A DNA stretch of 61,510 nt from Nitrospira lenta (GTDB taxonomy: Bacteria > Nitrospirota > Nitrospiria > Nitrospirales > Nitrospiraceae): contig CAMBDY010000013.1 of the NCBI GenBank assembly GCA_945865525.1, forward strand, positions 1 through 61,510. Direction: 5' to 3'. The first letter of the stretch is position 1. Each line of letters opens with the position of its first letter. The notes under the pieces were generated by a model, which worked only from the letters and a program-made list of their open reading frames with translations, had not been told where the DNA came from and made no database searches. Shown here in pieces: positions 21,253 through 31,528 of the stretch. The position numbers and the translations under genes are program-made.

Positions 21253-21693
21253 ATGGAAGTGAAGACAGTAAAAGACATGATTAAGGCAAAGCGGCTGGCG
21301 AAGAAGGTCACGATTGCGCAGGTGGCTAAAGCGGTTGGGCGAAATCCCACATTTGTCGCAGCGGTGCTGCAGGGGACGCACAAGCTGCCGGTTGCCGATG
21401 CGAAGAAAGTCGGTAAACTGCTGGGGCTGGACGCAGAGCTTACCTTGTCCTTGAGTAAGTTTCCGGTTCGGACCGATTTTCCGAATACGATCGATCCATT
21501 TAAGTATCGCTTGCTGGAAATTATTGGGGTCTACGGCGATTCGATGCGTGAGCAGTCCAACGAGATGTTCGGCGACGGCATCATGAGTGCGATTGATTTT
21601 ACGCTCGACATGGAAAAGGTGAGCGGCAGTCATGGCGAGGCCCGGTGCAAGATTACGTTGAACGGGAAATGGCTCGAATATAAGACCTTCTAG
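21253..21693 (+). CDS. cynS: Cyanase (cyanate hydratase)
   Basis: A 146-residue enzyme that decomposes cyanate with bicarbonate to ammonium and CO2. The N-terminal helix-turn-helix-like domain covers about residues 1-75. The catalytic triad Arg86, Glu89 and Ser112 matches E. coli Arg96, Glu99 and Ser122 with a constant offset of ten (YRLLEIIGVYG and DGIMSAIDF). ATG 21253 is preceded by GGAGGT eight bases upstream; the longer frame from 21220 lacks support. It is the fourth gene of the nrt operon, so cyanate nitrogen is likely one of its outputs. In Nitrospira, cyanase is also known to feed ammonia oxidisers. Confidence 0.96.
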   Translation: MEVKTVKDMIKAKRLAKKVTIAQVAKAVGRNPTFVAAVLQGTHKLPVADAKKVGKLLGLDAELTLSLSKFPVRTDFPNTIDPFKYRLLEIIGVYGDSMREQSNEMFGDGIMSAIDFTLDMEKVSGSHGEARCKITLNGKWLEYKTF

Positions 21694-21719
21694 TTTTGGT
21701 CGAAGAACGTATTGTTGGA

Positions 21720-21819
21720 TGCGGGAACAAAGACGTTCCTGCAGAGTAGTGACAGCGTGTGCGAAGCGGACAACGGCGTCCGTCTCCCCTAGGGGAAGAC
21801 GGACGCCGTTGTGCTTTTT
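21720..21819 (+). promoter_or_regulatory. ANTAR-type antitermination leader C (nirC-nirA)
   Basis: P1 pairs 21720-21728 with 21735-21743 (core GGGAAC/GTTCCT, one G-U pair) around loop AAAGAC. P2 pairs CGGAC (21767-21771) with GTCCG (21778-21782) around loop AACGGC, identical to the P2 loop of leader B. Both loops have A1 and G4. P2 overlaps a 15-pair terminator at 21771-21811. P1 begins only 27 bases after the cynS stop and I see no good promoter in that gap, so this switch probably acts on read-through from the nrt operon. Confidence 0.78.
21771..21819 (+). terminator. Conditional intrinsic terminator in leader C
   Basis: CAACGGCGTCCGTCT (21771-21785) pairs perfectly with AGACGGACGCCGTTG (21797-21811), with an inner CCCC/GGGG stem and one bulged A, followed by TGCTTTTT. 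This is the strongest hairpin in the window. The nirC start lies 26 bases after it, so the terminator controls entry into nirC-nirA. Confidence 0.9.
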
Positions 21820-21844
21820 GACTGTAAGGGGAAAGGAGGCCTCA

Positions 21845-22672
21845 ATGTATACGACGGATCACGAGCGGATTGCATCGTTGGTGGCGATGAAGCATCGGTT
21901 CCTAGAGGTCTCGCTGGGACGCTATCTCATACTCGCGGCGCTGGCAGGGGTCTATGTGGGATTCGGTATCGCGTTGATTTTTAGCCTCGGCGGGCCTCTG
22001 GCGACGGCCGGATCTCCGATGCTGAAACTGGTGATGGGCGTATCGTTCGGGATCGCCTTGACATTGGTCATTTTTGCCGGCTCGGAATTATTCACGGGAA
22101 ATAACATGACCGGAGTGATCGGCGGGTTATCGCACAGCCTTACCTGGGGTCAAGTGGTGCAGCTCAATGCCTGGTCCTGGTTTGGCAACCTCGTTGGCTC
22201 GCTGGCGCTGGCATGGATGGTCGTTCAATCAGGCGTCCTGTCGAAAGGGCCGCAAGCCGAGCTAATCGGAAGCGTCGCAGCTATGAAGATGTCGCTATCG
22301 GCGTGGGAGTTGTTCCTTCGTGGTCTTTTATGTAATTGGCTTGTCTGCCTAGCGGTGTGGACCGCAGGGCGGACGACGAACGATGCAGCTAAGATCATGC
22401 TGATCTTCTGGTGCCTGTTTGCCTTCATCGGTACGGGGTTCGAGCATAGCGTTGCCAATCAATCGTTTCTTGGGATGGCGCTGTTCCTCCCTCATGGGGA
22501 GGCCGTGAGCTGGACGGGCTATTGGTACAATCAGTTCTATGTTGTAGCGGGTAACATCGTGGGTGGTGGCCTATTCGTGGGAGGTCTCTACTGGCTGGCG
22601 AGTCCCTATACCATTAGCTGTGGTGCGCCAAGAGAATTGCCCCGTGTTATTCCGGTACGGGAGGTGCGCTGA
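21845..22672 (+). CDS. nirC: Formate/nitrite transporter family channel (probable nitrite uptake)
   Basis: A 275-residue FNT-family membrane channel with six predicted helices. Family marks are AGSELFTGNNM in the first half-repeat and GTGFEHSVANQSFL in the second, which contains the conserved pore His. ATG 21845 is preceded by AAAGGAGG; the frame reads back to 21719 through leader C, which cannot be coding there. Placement before nitrite reductase indicates nitrite import for assimilation. Formate cannot be excluded from sequence. Confidence 0.9.
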   Translation: MYTTDHERIASLVAMKHRFLEVSLGRYLILAALAGVYVGFGIALIFSLGGPLATAGSPMLKLVMGVSFGIALTLVIFAGSELFTGNNMTGVIGGLSHSLTWGQVVQLNAWSWFGNLVGSLALAWMVVQSGVLSKGPQAELIGSVAAMKMSLSAWELFLRGLLCNWLVCLAVWTAGRTTNDAAKIMLIFWCLFAFIGTGFEHSVANQSFLGMALFLPHGEAVSWTGYWYNQFYVVAGNIVGGGLFVGGLYWLASPYTISCGAPRELPRVIPVREVR

Positions 22673-22714
22673 TCATCGGAGCCGAATCGAAAGGCGAGAA
22701 CTCTGTTGGCCATA

Positions 22715-22861
22715 ATGGGTTGTGTCTTGATGCCGAGTGAGGAGGATGTGGTGCAACGGCTGTCTGAGCGCGGTGTGAGTTCACTCGAAGGCCTAATCCA
22801 GTTCCGAGGGAGGTCACGGTCTTTTCAGTTGTCGATTGCCTTACGCGTGCAGGCTTTATAG
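22715..22861 (+). CDS. Possible 48-residue small protein before nirA
   Basis: An open frame starting ATGGGTTGTGTC and containing MPSEEDVVQRLSERG in its first half. It fills most of the 238-base gap between nirC and nirA. A TTG three codons upstream after GGCGAGAAC is an alternative start. Composition looks protein-like (amphipathic helix with charged residues), but I do not recognise it and no strong ribosome binding site is present. It may be chance. Confidence 0.3.
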   Translation: MGCVLMPSEEDVVQRLSERGVSSLEGLIQFRGRSRSFQLSIALRVQAL

Positions 22862-22910
22862 TGCGTCAAGGAAACTGGGTCGATTTTTGTGTGCCCTTGG
22901 AGAGGAAAGC

Positions 22911-24470
22911 ATGAACAAAATCGAGGCTATCAAGACGGAGCGTGACGGATTGGCGGTGAAGGAGATGATCGCCCAGTACGCCAAAACGGGATGGGAATCA
23001 ATCCCGGAGGAGGATATTCAGCGCCTTAAATGGTATGGCCTTTTTCTGAGAAATCCTACGCCTGGCTTCTTCATGATTCGCGTTCGGATACCGGGCGGTA
23101 AGACCAGCTCATATCAACTGCAGGCTTTGGCTGATATTGCTAGGATCTACGGCAATGGAGTCTTGGACCTCACGACGCGGCAGCAGATACAGCTCCGGCA
23201 GATCACGATCGAAAACGTGCCAGCGGTCTTTGCCAAGATGGACGAGGTGGGCCTGACCTCTCTCCAAACTGGCATGGACAATGTGCGAAACGTCATGACC
23301 TGCCCGGTTGCTGGGTTGAGTCCGAACGAGATATCGGATGCGACGCCGATTGTGCAAGCTATCAATGAAGAGATTCTCGGTAATCCCGCCTATTCGAACC
23401 TGCCGCGGAAGTTTAATGTGGCGGTGACCGGCTGTCCTGATAACTGTATCCATATGGAAACCCAAGATCTGGCCCTTGTGCCGGCCACTCACGGTGATGG
23501 CCAAGGGAGAAGGCTGGGGTACAACGTGCTGGTTGGGGGCAAGCTTGGGTCCGGGGGCTATCGGATTGCCACACCGCTGGACATCTTTGTAACAGAGAGC
23601 GAAGCGTTGGCTGTGAGCCGCGCGATCATCGCAATCTTCCGGGAGCATGGCTCGAGAGAAAATCGCACACAAGCCAGGCTGGCCTTCTTGTTGGAAGAAT
23701 GGGGCGAGAGTCGGGTTCGGGAAGAAGTGGAAGCGCGAGTGGGAAAGAAACTGTCACTAGCCGGTGTCGATGCGCGCAAGGCGGTCGAGAAGAGCCACAT
23801 CGGTATCTATCGGCAAAAGCAACCTCATCTGAACTATGTGGGATTAAAAGTCTTGGTAGGCCGGATCACACACGACGACCTGACTAGGATCGCAGCCTTG
23901 GCGGAGAAGTATGGAACAGGGGAGATCCGAATTTCCCCGGCGCAGACCCTGATCATCACGAACGTGTCTGACCGGAAGATCGGCGACCTCGACCGGGAGC
24001 CGTTGGTAAAGCAATTCGCCTATAACCCCGCGCCGCTCTACCAGGGGCTGGTGAGTTGTGTCGGTAGCGATTACTGCAATCTGGCGGTCATCGAAACGAA
24101 GAGTCGGGCAGTCGAGACGGCGAAGGCGTTAGAAGCCCGTCTGGGGACTACGCTCAAGCCGATCACTATGCATTGGTCGGGTTGTCCTGCTGCTTGTGGG
24201 AATCATCTCGTTGCGGATATCGGGCTCTTGGGCAAGAAGGTCAAGGTCGAGGGGAAGGTGGTCGACGCGGTCGATATCTATGTGGGGGGCCGTTCAGGCC
24301 CTGATCCCAAGCTGGCGGTTAAGATTATGGAAGATGTGCCCTGCGAGAGGCTGCCGATGGTGCTGGAGGGGCTGGTGCCCTATCACGCGAGAGAGAAGAT
24401 ACATCGGGTCAGGGGCGGAGCTAAGAAGCCTGTGCCTAGCAATCAGCTACCGACTGCAACGGCGGTCTAA
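22911..24470 (+). CDS. nirA: Ferredoxin-nitrite reductase (assimilatory)
   Basis: A 519-residue siroheme and [4Fe-4S] enzyme reducing nitrite to ammonium with ferredoxin electrons. The four cluster/siroheme cysteines are Cys383 and Cys389 (CVGSDYC) and Cys425 and Cys429 (CPAAC). The two ferredoxin-like half repeats contain TRQQIQLRQI and the VTGCPDNC stretch. It could be a sulfite reductase of the same fold, but neighbours nirC and cynS favour nitrite. ATG 22911 follows GGAGAGGAAAGC; the frame upstream to 22836 overlaps the possible small gene. Confidence 0.93.
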   Translation: MNKIEAIKTERDGLAVKEMIAQYAKTGWESIPEEDIQRLKWYGLFLRNPTPGFFMIRVRIPGGKTSSYQLQALADIARIYGNGVLDLTTRQQIQLRQITIENVPAVFAKMDEVGLTSLQTGMDNVRNVMTCPVAGLSPNEISDATPIVQAINEEILGNPAYSNLPRKFNVAVTGCPDNCIHMETQDLALVPATHGDGQGRRLGYNVLVGGKLGSGGYRIATPLDIFVTESEALAVSRAIIAIFREHGSRENRTQARLAFLLEEWGESRVREEVEARVGKKLSLAGVDARKAVEKSHIGIYRQKQPHLNYVGLKVLVGRITHDDLTRIAALAEKYGTGEIRISPAQTLIITNVSDRKIGDLDREPLVKQFAYNPAPLYQGLVSCVGSDYCNLAVIETKSRAVETAKALEARLGTTLKPITMHWSGCPAACGNHLVADIGLLGKKVKVEGKVVDAVDIYVGGRSGPDPKLAVKIMEDVPCERLPMVLEGLVPYHAREKIHRVRGGAKKPVPSNQLPTATAV

Positions 24471-24669
24471 GATGGGATAGACCACCCGGTTGTCCTCGTG
24501 CTGGCGAGGCGGGTAGAACCAGAGTCCCGCAGTCGATCATTCGTGAAAGCGGTGCCCCACGGACAGCGGTCGAAACCTTGAAGTCCCAGCTGCTAGCATA
24601 TATTCTTTTGTTCCGTCATCCACCGTACTCTGCCAAGCGGGACTGCTAGGACTTCATCACACCGCGCAA

Positions 24670-25161
24670 TCAGAAAAGACTGCTGCGCGAGTTGTTTTCC
24701 TTTTTCACGGTACCGCCGATAGCCTTGCCGGATTGGCGCACCTGTTCTAGGCCTGCACGAGCCAGTGCGTCAGCCCGTTCGTTATTCGGGTCCCCCGCAT
24801 GTCCCTTGACCCAACGCCATTGGATGGTATGGCCAGAAGCCAAGGCATCCAGGCGACGCCACAAATCTTCATTCTTTACGGCCTCTTTGTTGGCCGTTTT
24901 CCAGCCGCGCCGCTTCCACGTGTGGATCCATTCGCTGATGCCCTTCTGCACATACTGCGAATCGGTATAGACCTGGGCTTCCACCGGCTCTGTGAGCGAC
25001 TGTAAGGCCTCAATGACAGCTAACAGTTCCATCCGATTGTTCGTGGTGGCAGGCTCCCCTCCGCACAGCTCCGTTTCGATCTGGTGGATCCGTAACAGAG
25101 CGCCCCATCCGCCAGGCCCGGGATTGCCGCTGCAGGCGCCATCCGTATAGATTTCAATCAT
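24670..25161 (-). CDS. rnhA: Ribonuclease HI
   Basis: A 163-residue leftward enzyme that cleaves RNA in RNA-DNA hybrids. The four acidic catalytic positions are visible in [24 protein letters not shown] and NERADALA, and the basic handle region [16 protein letters not shown] is of E. coli type. ATG 25161 (MIEIYTDG) is chosen over the longer frame to 25188 because the fold starts there. It converges on nirA across a 199-base gap with no clear terminator. Confidence 0.95.
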   Translation of the reverse strand: MIEIYTDGACSGNPGPGGWGALLRIHQIETELCGGEPATTNNRMELLAVIEALQSLTEPVEAQVYTDSQYVQKGISEWIHTWKRRGWKTANKEAVKNEDLWRRLDALASGHTIQWRWVKGHAGDPNNERADALARAGLEQVRQSGKAIGGTVKKENNSRSSLF

Positions 25162-25680
25162 GCATCCACCGTCTCTGTCGATTGCCACACGGCCCTGGGA
25201 ACGGGGCCTCTTGGGCGTGATGAGCTCCAGGACATATTGATGTTTGCGTGCAAGCTCAGAGTCGTATTCTTTGTTTCCCGATTGCGTAGGGTGCGAGAGC
25301 TTCGCTTTGCTGTCCTTCCGAGGATTGGCTGGAATCGCCTTCGCCCTATCTCTCGCAGTTCGGTTATATTTTTCTATTCAGGAACATCATGAATTGCTAG
25401 ATTGGCCTGGAGTGGCGTTCCAGTTTTCCGGTATTGACGAGTTAAGTGAGTCGGATGTACTCCTAGGCATTGCCATTGAGTGGACGCAGCACCGGGATCA
25501 CGACCTGCCGAATGCTAGCATATGAAGAGGGAAAGTCCTAGGATCTTGTCCGGTGAAGGCCGCGAAGGGGCTCGTCGCAGGGTGTCAGCGATAAACACAA
25601 AGGCCTCAGCGGGATCACCGCTGAGGCCTTTGCCGCAATGCTACGCTATCAGCGTTGCGCTAGTAGCGCATGTTCGTCTC
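25162..25680. other. Intergenic region between rnhA and groEL
   Basis: About 520 bases with one strong feature, the palindromic groEL terminator at 25599-25631. A rightward frame of 93 codons at 25244-25525 has no recognisable domain, no good ribosome binding site and looks like chance. The rnhA promoter probably lies in the first 100 bases. Nothing else was seen. Confidence 0.5.
25599..25631 (-). terminator. groEL intrinsic terminator, probably bidirectional
   Basis: AAAGGCCTCAGCGG (25599-25612) and CCGCTGAGGCCTTT (25618-25631) form a perfect 14-pair stem around a five-base loop, 50 bases past the groEL stop. Read leftward, the stem is followed by GTGTTTATC. The A/T ends make it usable in both directions. 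Confidence 0.85.
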
Positions 25681-27333
<1,653 letters not shown>

Positions 27334-27365
27334 TTAAAAAATATCGTCGTCGTAAATAGTGGTGC

Positions 27366-27665
27366 TTAGCTGTTGAAGACGCCGAGGATGTCCTCTTCCT
27401 TGAGGATCAAACATTCCTCGTCGTCGATTCGGAGCTTGCTACCTGAATACTTGTCGAAGAGGACCTGGTCGCCGACTTTCACGCTCTCAACCTTCTTGCC
27501 GATACCCTGGATGATGCCCCGTTGCGGCTTCTCTTTGGCGCTGTCCGGCACGTAGATCCCACCGGCAGTCCGATCCAATTCCTCGGTGTAGGTGACGAAC
27601 ACCCGGTCACCCAGAGGCTGAAACCCTTTAGTTTCGCCCTTCTTTTCCTTGGTCGCAGCGCTCAT
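27366..27665 (-). CDS. groES: Co-chaperonin GroES (Hsp10)
   Basis: A 99-residue co-chaperonin capping GroEL. FQPLGDRVFV at the start, the mobile-loop segment ELDRTAGGIYVPDSAKEKPQ and the GDQVLFDKYSG turn are typical. GGAGGG lies eight bases before the leftward ATG. In the 290 bases upstream I see no CIRCE element; a weak sigma-70-like TTGACT (27815-27810) and TACCTT (27793-27788) pair is present. The rpoH-type gene next door suggests heat-shock control by sigma-32 rather than HrcA. Confidence 0.97.
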   Translation of the reverse strand: MSAATKEKKGETKGFQPLGDRVFVTYTEELDRTAGGIYVPDSAKEKPQRGIIQGIGKKVESVKVGDQVLFDKYSGSKLRIDDEECLILKEEDILGVFNS

Positions 27666-27954
27666 AACGATACCCTCCTAATAAAGTTAACCCATTGAAA
27701 ATAAACGAGATAGAGCCGGTTTTAACTTGATGGCGTAACCGGTATATTCCCGAACGAGCAGAAAATTTAATCCGCTGGTATGGGGGCAAGGTAGCCTCAG
27801 ATCCCTCTAAGTCAAGGGGGAGATCTAAGGAAATTCTTCTGCGCCTTCAAGAACTGATCTTCCCATGATTGCACAGGCACCTCCAGTGGGTGGGAAAAGG
27901 CCACCTATGGGGAATTGGATATTTTTGAGCGACTTGCAGTGGGGAAAGGCGAGG

Positions 27955-28953
27955 TCAGACTCGTAAGCGGTCAAAGTCTTTAATATCTTTCTTAATATAG
28001 TCACGCAGTCGTTTGATGATACGGGCTTCCAGCTGTCTGGTTCGCTCTTTCGTAACGTGGTACTTGGCGCCGAGATCCTCCAAAGTAAGGGGGCTCTCTG
28101 AGAGAATCCGATTTCGCAGGATGTCCTCGTCTCGTTCGTCAAGCGTTTTGGCAAATTCTGCGAGCTTGGTACGGAAGAGGGTTTGTAATTGGATCTGTGC
28201 TAGTTGCTCGTCTGCCGGCACGTGTGGTGAGGGTAGGACATCTAGGAGGTTGCCTTCATGGTCTTCGCCAAGCGGTTGGTCCAGCGAGAGTTCCCAGTTG
28301 CCCAATCGCTGTCCCATCTCGATGACGTCCCGCTCCCGCACATTCAAGCGGTCCGCTAGAAGTTTCGTGTCTGGGGCGAAGCCTTCCCGTTCCAGCTTCG
28401 CCTTTTCTTTTTTGAGATTGTAGAAGAGCTTTCGTTGGTCCTGGGTCGTTCCAATTTTGACCAGCCGGTAGGTATTCAGCAGATAGCGCAAGATGTAGGC
28501 GCGCGACCACCAGGCGGCATAGGCGTGAAAACGTACGTTTTTTGAGGGGTCGAACTTCTTGATGGCATGCATCAAGCCGACGTTGCCCTCTTGAATGAGG
28601 TCCATGTGGTCAGCGCCGGTATGGAGGTATTCGGAGGCAATCGCCAGAGAGACGCGTAGGTTGGCCATGATGAGTTTCACGGCGGCATCACGGTCCCCGT
28701 TGGTGCGATATTCATGGAATAGCCGGAGCTCTTCTTCTTTGGACAGGTAGGGGTAGCGGCGGACTTCTGCCAGATATTGCTGGAGTGCCGTGACCGGTGC
28801 CACAGCTGTGATATCGGAGGGCTGCTGGCGGTCCAGCGCTTCGCCGTGAGGCAGTTCAGGGGGTAGGTTGATCTCGGCGATCTCTTCTTCGGACGGCTCC
28901 AGGAGCTCCGGTTCGATCGGTTCTTTGTGGAGATGTTTCTTGATCGGACTCAT
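27955..28953 (-). CDS. rpoH: RpoH-like (sigma-32 type) RNA polymerase sigma factor
   Basis: A sigma-70-family factor of about 332 residues. Region 1.2/2 has YLAEVRRYPYLSKEEELRLF and DLIQEGNVGLMHAIKKFDP, and the RpoH box is present as TQDQRKLFYNL. Region 4.2 ends with TLEDLGAKYHVTKERTRQLE. The RpoH box and the downstream groES-groEL genes favour a heat-shock factor. The frame opens at 29025; I place the start at ATG 28953 (MSPIKK), with ATG 28971 also possible and no strong ribosome binding site for either. It diverges from ribBA. Confidence 0.85.
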   Translation of the reverse strand: MSPIKKHLHKEPIEPELLEPSEEEIAEINLPPELPHGEALDRQQPSDITAVAPVTALQQYLAEVRRYPYLSKEEELRLFHEYRTNGDRDAAVKLIMANLRVSLAIASEYLHTGADHMDLIQEGNVGLMHAIKKFDPSKNVRFHAYAAWWSRAYILRYLLNTYRLVKIGTTQDQRKLFYNLKKEKAKLEREGFAPDTKLLADRLNVRERDVIEMGQRLGNWELSLDQPLGEDHEGNLLDVLPSPHVPADEQLAQIQLQTLFRTKLAEFAKTLDERDEDILRNRILSESPLTLEDLGAKYHVTKERTRQLEARIIKRLRDYIKKDIKDFDRLRV

Positions 28954-29177
28954 ACCGAGCGAGAATAACATAAGAGACTTTGGATTGTGATGGCAGAGAT
29001 GTTTCTCGCGCTGACCCGCGGCCAAGTGTGATCGGCGCCTACTGTACCTCGCGGTCAGTTTTATGGTGTGGCGACTATGGATGTGTCGGGCAGTTTTTTT
29101 CGTTGAAGTGAGGGGCGAAACAAGGTTATTGTGGTACGTCAGTAGCGTGTGATAACTCCGCGAAATTATAGGAAACC

Positions 29178-30386
29178 ATGGCTTCTCCCTTTCATAGTAT
29201 CGAAGATGCCATCAAGGACATCAAAAAGGGGAAATGCATTATCCTCGTCGATGATGAAGATCGTGAGAACGAAGGCGATCTTGTCATTGCCGCCGAACAT
29301 GTGACGCCTCAGGCCATCAATTTCATGGCCAAGCATGCCCGTGGATTAATCTGTCTCGCCCTGACCCCTCAGCGAGTGGAAGAGCTTCAGCTGCCGCAGC
29401 AGGCGGCGGAGAATACCGCCACGTTTGGGACGGCGTTCACCGTGTCCATTGATGCGCGAAAAGACATTACCACAGGCATTTCTGCCGCGGATCGGGCTAC
29501 AACCATCCATGTGGCAATCGATCCGAAGTCGAAGCCCAGCGATCTGGCGAAGCCGGGCCATATTTTTCCCTTGAAGGCGCAGCAGGGCGGTGTGCTGCGC
29601 CGCGCCGGGCAGACGGAGGGCTCCGTCGATCTGGCTCGGCTGGCCGGACTAAATCCAGCTGGTGTGATTTGTGAAATTATGAACGAGGATGGCACCATGG
29701 CGCGCGTGCCGGCCCTCGCGAAGTTTGCTAAGGTGCACAAGCTAAAGATGGTCACCATCAAGGCGCTCATCGAATACCGCATGCAGCGCGAGACTTTTGT
29801 GCGGCGGATGGCCAGCGCGCGGCTGCCAACGATGTTCGGCGATTTCGAAGCGGTGGCGTTTGAAAATGAAGTAGACGGTATTACGCATATCGCCCTAGTG
29901 AAAGGGCGAGCCGATAGCGGCGAGCGGGTGCTCGTCCGCGTGCACTCCGGTTGTTTGACGGGCGATGTGCTGGGCTCCATCCGGTGTGATTGCCGGGATC
30001 AGCTTCATAAGGCGATGGAAATGATTCAGAAAGAAGGGCGGGGGGTCCTGCTCTATTTGAATCAGGAAGGGCGCGGCATCGGCCTCCTCAACAAGATCCG
30101 GGCCTATAGGTTGCAGGACCAGGGCTGCGATACGGTCGAGGCGAATTTGCAGTTAGGATTTAAGGCGGACCTGCGCGATTACGGTGTCGGGGCGCAGATC
30201 CTCGTAAACCTCGGGTTGCATCAGATTCGGCTCATGACGAACAACCCGCGCAAGATCGTTGGGATTGAAGGGTATGGATTGAAAGTGGTGGAGCGTGTAC
30301 CGATCGAGATCCAGCCCGGCGCGTCGAACATCCGGTATCTGGAAACAAAGAAGAAGAAAATGGGGCACATTCTGAAGAAAGTGTGA
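29178..30386 (+). CDS. ribBA: Bifunctional DHBP synthase / GTP cyclohydrolase II
   Basis: A 402-residue fusion supplying both branches of riboflavin synthesis. The N-terminal RibB half has [12 protein letters not shown], with the acidic metal-binding cluster, and the [16 protein letters not shown] stretch. The C-terminal RibA half has the zinc ligands in [19 protein letters not shown] and the catalytic [10 protein letters not shown]. Both halves look complete. It opens a rib-nus-pur series of co-directional genes. No FMN riboswitch is recognisable in the 224 bases upstream. Confidence 0.97.
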   Translation: MASPFHSIEDAIKDIKKGKCIILVDDEDRENEGDLVIAAEHVTPQAINFMAKHARGLICLALTPQRVEELQLPQQAAENTATFGTAFTVSIDARKDITTGISAADRATTIHVAIDPKSKPSDLAKPGHIFPLKAQQGGVLRRAGQTEGSVDLARLAGLNPAGVICEIMNEDGTMARVPALAKFAKVHKLKMVTIKALIEYRMQRETFVRRMASARLPTMFGDFEAVAFENEVDGITHIALVKGRADSGERVLVRVHSGCLTGDVLGSIRCDCRDQLHKAMEMIQKEGRGVLLYLNQEGRGIGLLNKIRAYRLQDQGCDTVEANLQLGFKADLRDYGVGAQILVNLGLHQIRLMTNNPRKIVGIEGYGLKVVERVPIEIQPGASNIRYLETKKKKMGHILKKV

Positions 30387-30396
30387 GAAGGGGAAT

Positions 30397-30459
30397 GGCC
30401 AGCTCGCCCTTCGTACGCAGTGGAAGGGTAGGCGGGCCACTCCCTAGTGCCTACGAAGG
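30397..30459 (+). other. Competing hairpins in the ribBA-ribH gap
   Basis: CCCTTC (30407-30412) can pair with GAAGGG (30423-30428), backed by GGCC at 30397-30400 and 30435-30438. The overlapping CCTTCGTA (30408-30415) can instead pair with TACGAAGG (30452-30459). The second pairing ends 24 bases before the ribH start and could influence ribosome access. No T run follows, so it is not an intrinsic terminator. Confidence 0.3.
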
Positions 30460-30483
30460 TACGGGAGGAGCAGAAGCGAAGAC

Positions 30484-31023
30484 ATGAAATTGCGTAAGGG
30501 CTCACAGAATGCGACGGGGCTGCGGTTCGGGATTATCGTCGCGCAGTTCAACCAATTCGTTACGGACAAACTGTTGAGTGCCTGTGTTAGGGAGTTGACC
30601 GAGCAGGGGGTCCATGCCGACGACATCGAGGTGGTGCGCGCGCCGGGGGCCTTCGAGCTGCCCTTGATCGCACGGACGATGGCGAGGACAAAACAGTTCC
30701 ATGCGGTGATTTGCCTCGGGGCAGTGATACGTGGCGATACCCCGCACTTTGACTACATCAGTGCGGAGGCTAGCCGCGGGATTGGGCAGGCGGCGCTGGA
30801 TGCTGACGTGCCGATCATCTTCGGTGTGCTGACGACCCATACGATTGCGCAGGCGATCGAGCGGGCTGATCCGGCTAAGTTCAACCGCGGTGGGGAAGCG
30901 GCCAAGTCGGCGATCGAAATGGTGGCGGTGATGCGTTTCTTGAAGGCGGGTGGGGAGATTCCTGTGAGCGTGAAACGTGAAACGGTCGCCATGAAGCGGG
31001 TGCCAGGAAAGCGCAGGGCGTAG
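30484..31023 (+). CDS. ribH: 6,7-dimethyl-8-ribityllumazine synthase
   Basis: A 179-residue enzyme making the riboflavin precursor lumazine. Substrate-binding motifs are [38 protein letters not shown] with the catalytic His, and [12 protein letters not shown]. The C-terminus is about 20 residues longer and more basic than the common form (ending [10 protein letters not shown]). GGGAGGAG lies 15 bases upstream of the ATG. nusB follows directly, as in many genomes. Confidence 0.96.
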   Translation: MKLRKGSQNATGLRFGIIVAQFNQFVTDKLLSACVRELTEQGVHADDIEVVRAPGAFELPLIARTMARTKQFHAVICLGAVIRGDTPHFDYISAEASRGIGQAALDADVPIIFGVLTTHTIAQAIERADPAKFNRGGEAAKSAIEMVAVMRFLKAGGEIPVSVKRETVAMKRVPGKRRA

Positions 31024-31024
31024 C

Positions 31025-31474
31025 ATGGGATCGCGCCATCAAGCTAGGGAGCGTGCGCTCCAGATTTTGTTTCAGTACGATATTCATGGCCAGCCAGGTC
31101 TCTGGCTGGATGTGTTCTGGAAAGAAAACGAGGCCTCGTCCGAGGCGAGAGCCTTTGCAGAGCGGCTCGTGGCCGGAGTGTTGGAGCAGAAGCCGGAGCT
31201 GGACGTCCTCATTGGCCAATATGCGACCAATTGGAAAATCACCCGTATGCCGATCGTGGATCGTAATATTCTGCGTGCGGGCGTCTATGAACTGCTGTGG
31301 ATGGATGATGTGCCGGCCAAGGTGACGATGAACGAAGCCGTCGAGTTGGCGAAAAGTTTCGGCGACGAGGAAGCCTCGAAGTTTGTGAACGGTATTCTAG
31401 ACAAGGTTTTGCACCAAGAGTTGACGCTGTCCGCCAAACGAGCCGACGCAGGAGTCGTGAAGCGTGAAGGGTGA
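31025..31474 (+). CDS. nusB: Transcription antitermination protein NusB
   Basis: A 149-residue all-helical protein that with NusE binds boxA RNA during rRNA transcription. [18 protein letters not shown] at the N-terminus, [16 protein letters not shown] and [28 protein letters not shown] are family hallmarks. It starts one base after the ribH stop. A charged C-terminal extension of about 15 residues follows the conserved core. Confidence 0.96.
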   Translation: MGSRHQARERALQILFQYDIHGQPGLWLDVFWKENEASSEARAFAERLVAGVLEQKPELDVLIGQYATNWKITRMPIVDRNILRAGVYELLWMDDVPAKVTMNEAVELAKSFGDEEASKFVNGILDKVLHQELTLSAKRADAGVVKREG

Positions 31475-31528
31475 CGTGTCTTTCACAAAAAGTTTTCAGA
31501 AGCAGTTCTCGCGAACGACGAGGGATGT

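Noticed and set aside
21719..21844. N-terminal extension of nirC through the leader C hairpins
   Set aside because: The stretch is a perfect terminator plus hexaloop hairpins and has no homology; ATG 21845 has a strong AAAGGAGG before it.
27666..27830. CIRCE element (HrcA operator) upstream of groES
   Set aside because: No TTAGCACTC and inverted partner found on either strand.
28954..29177. FMN riboswitch before ribBA
   Set aside because: The conserved RFN core segments are not seen in the gap.
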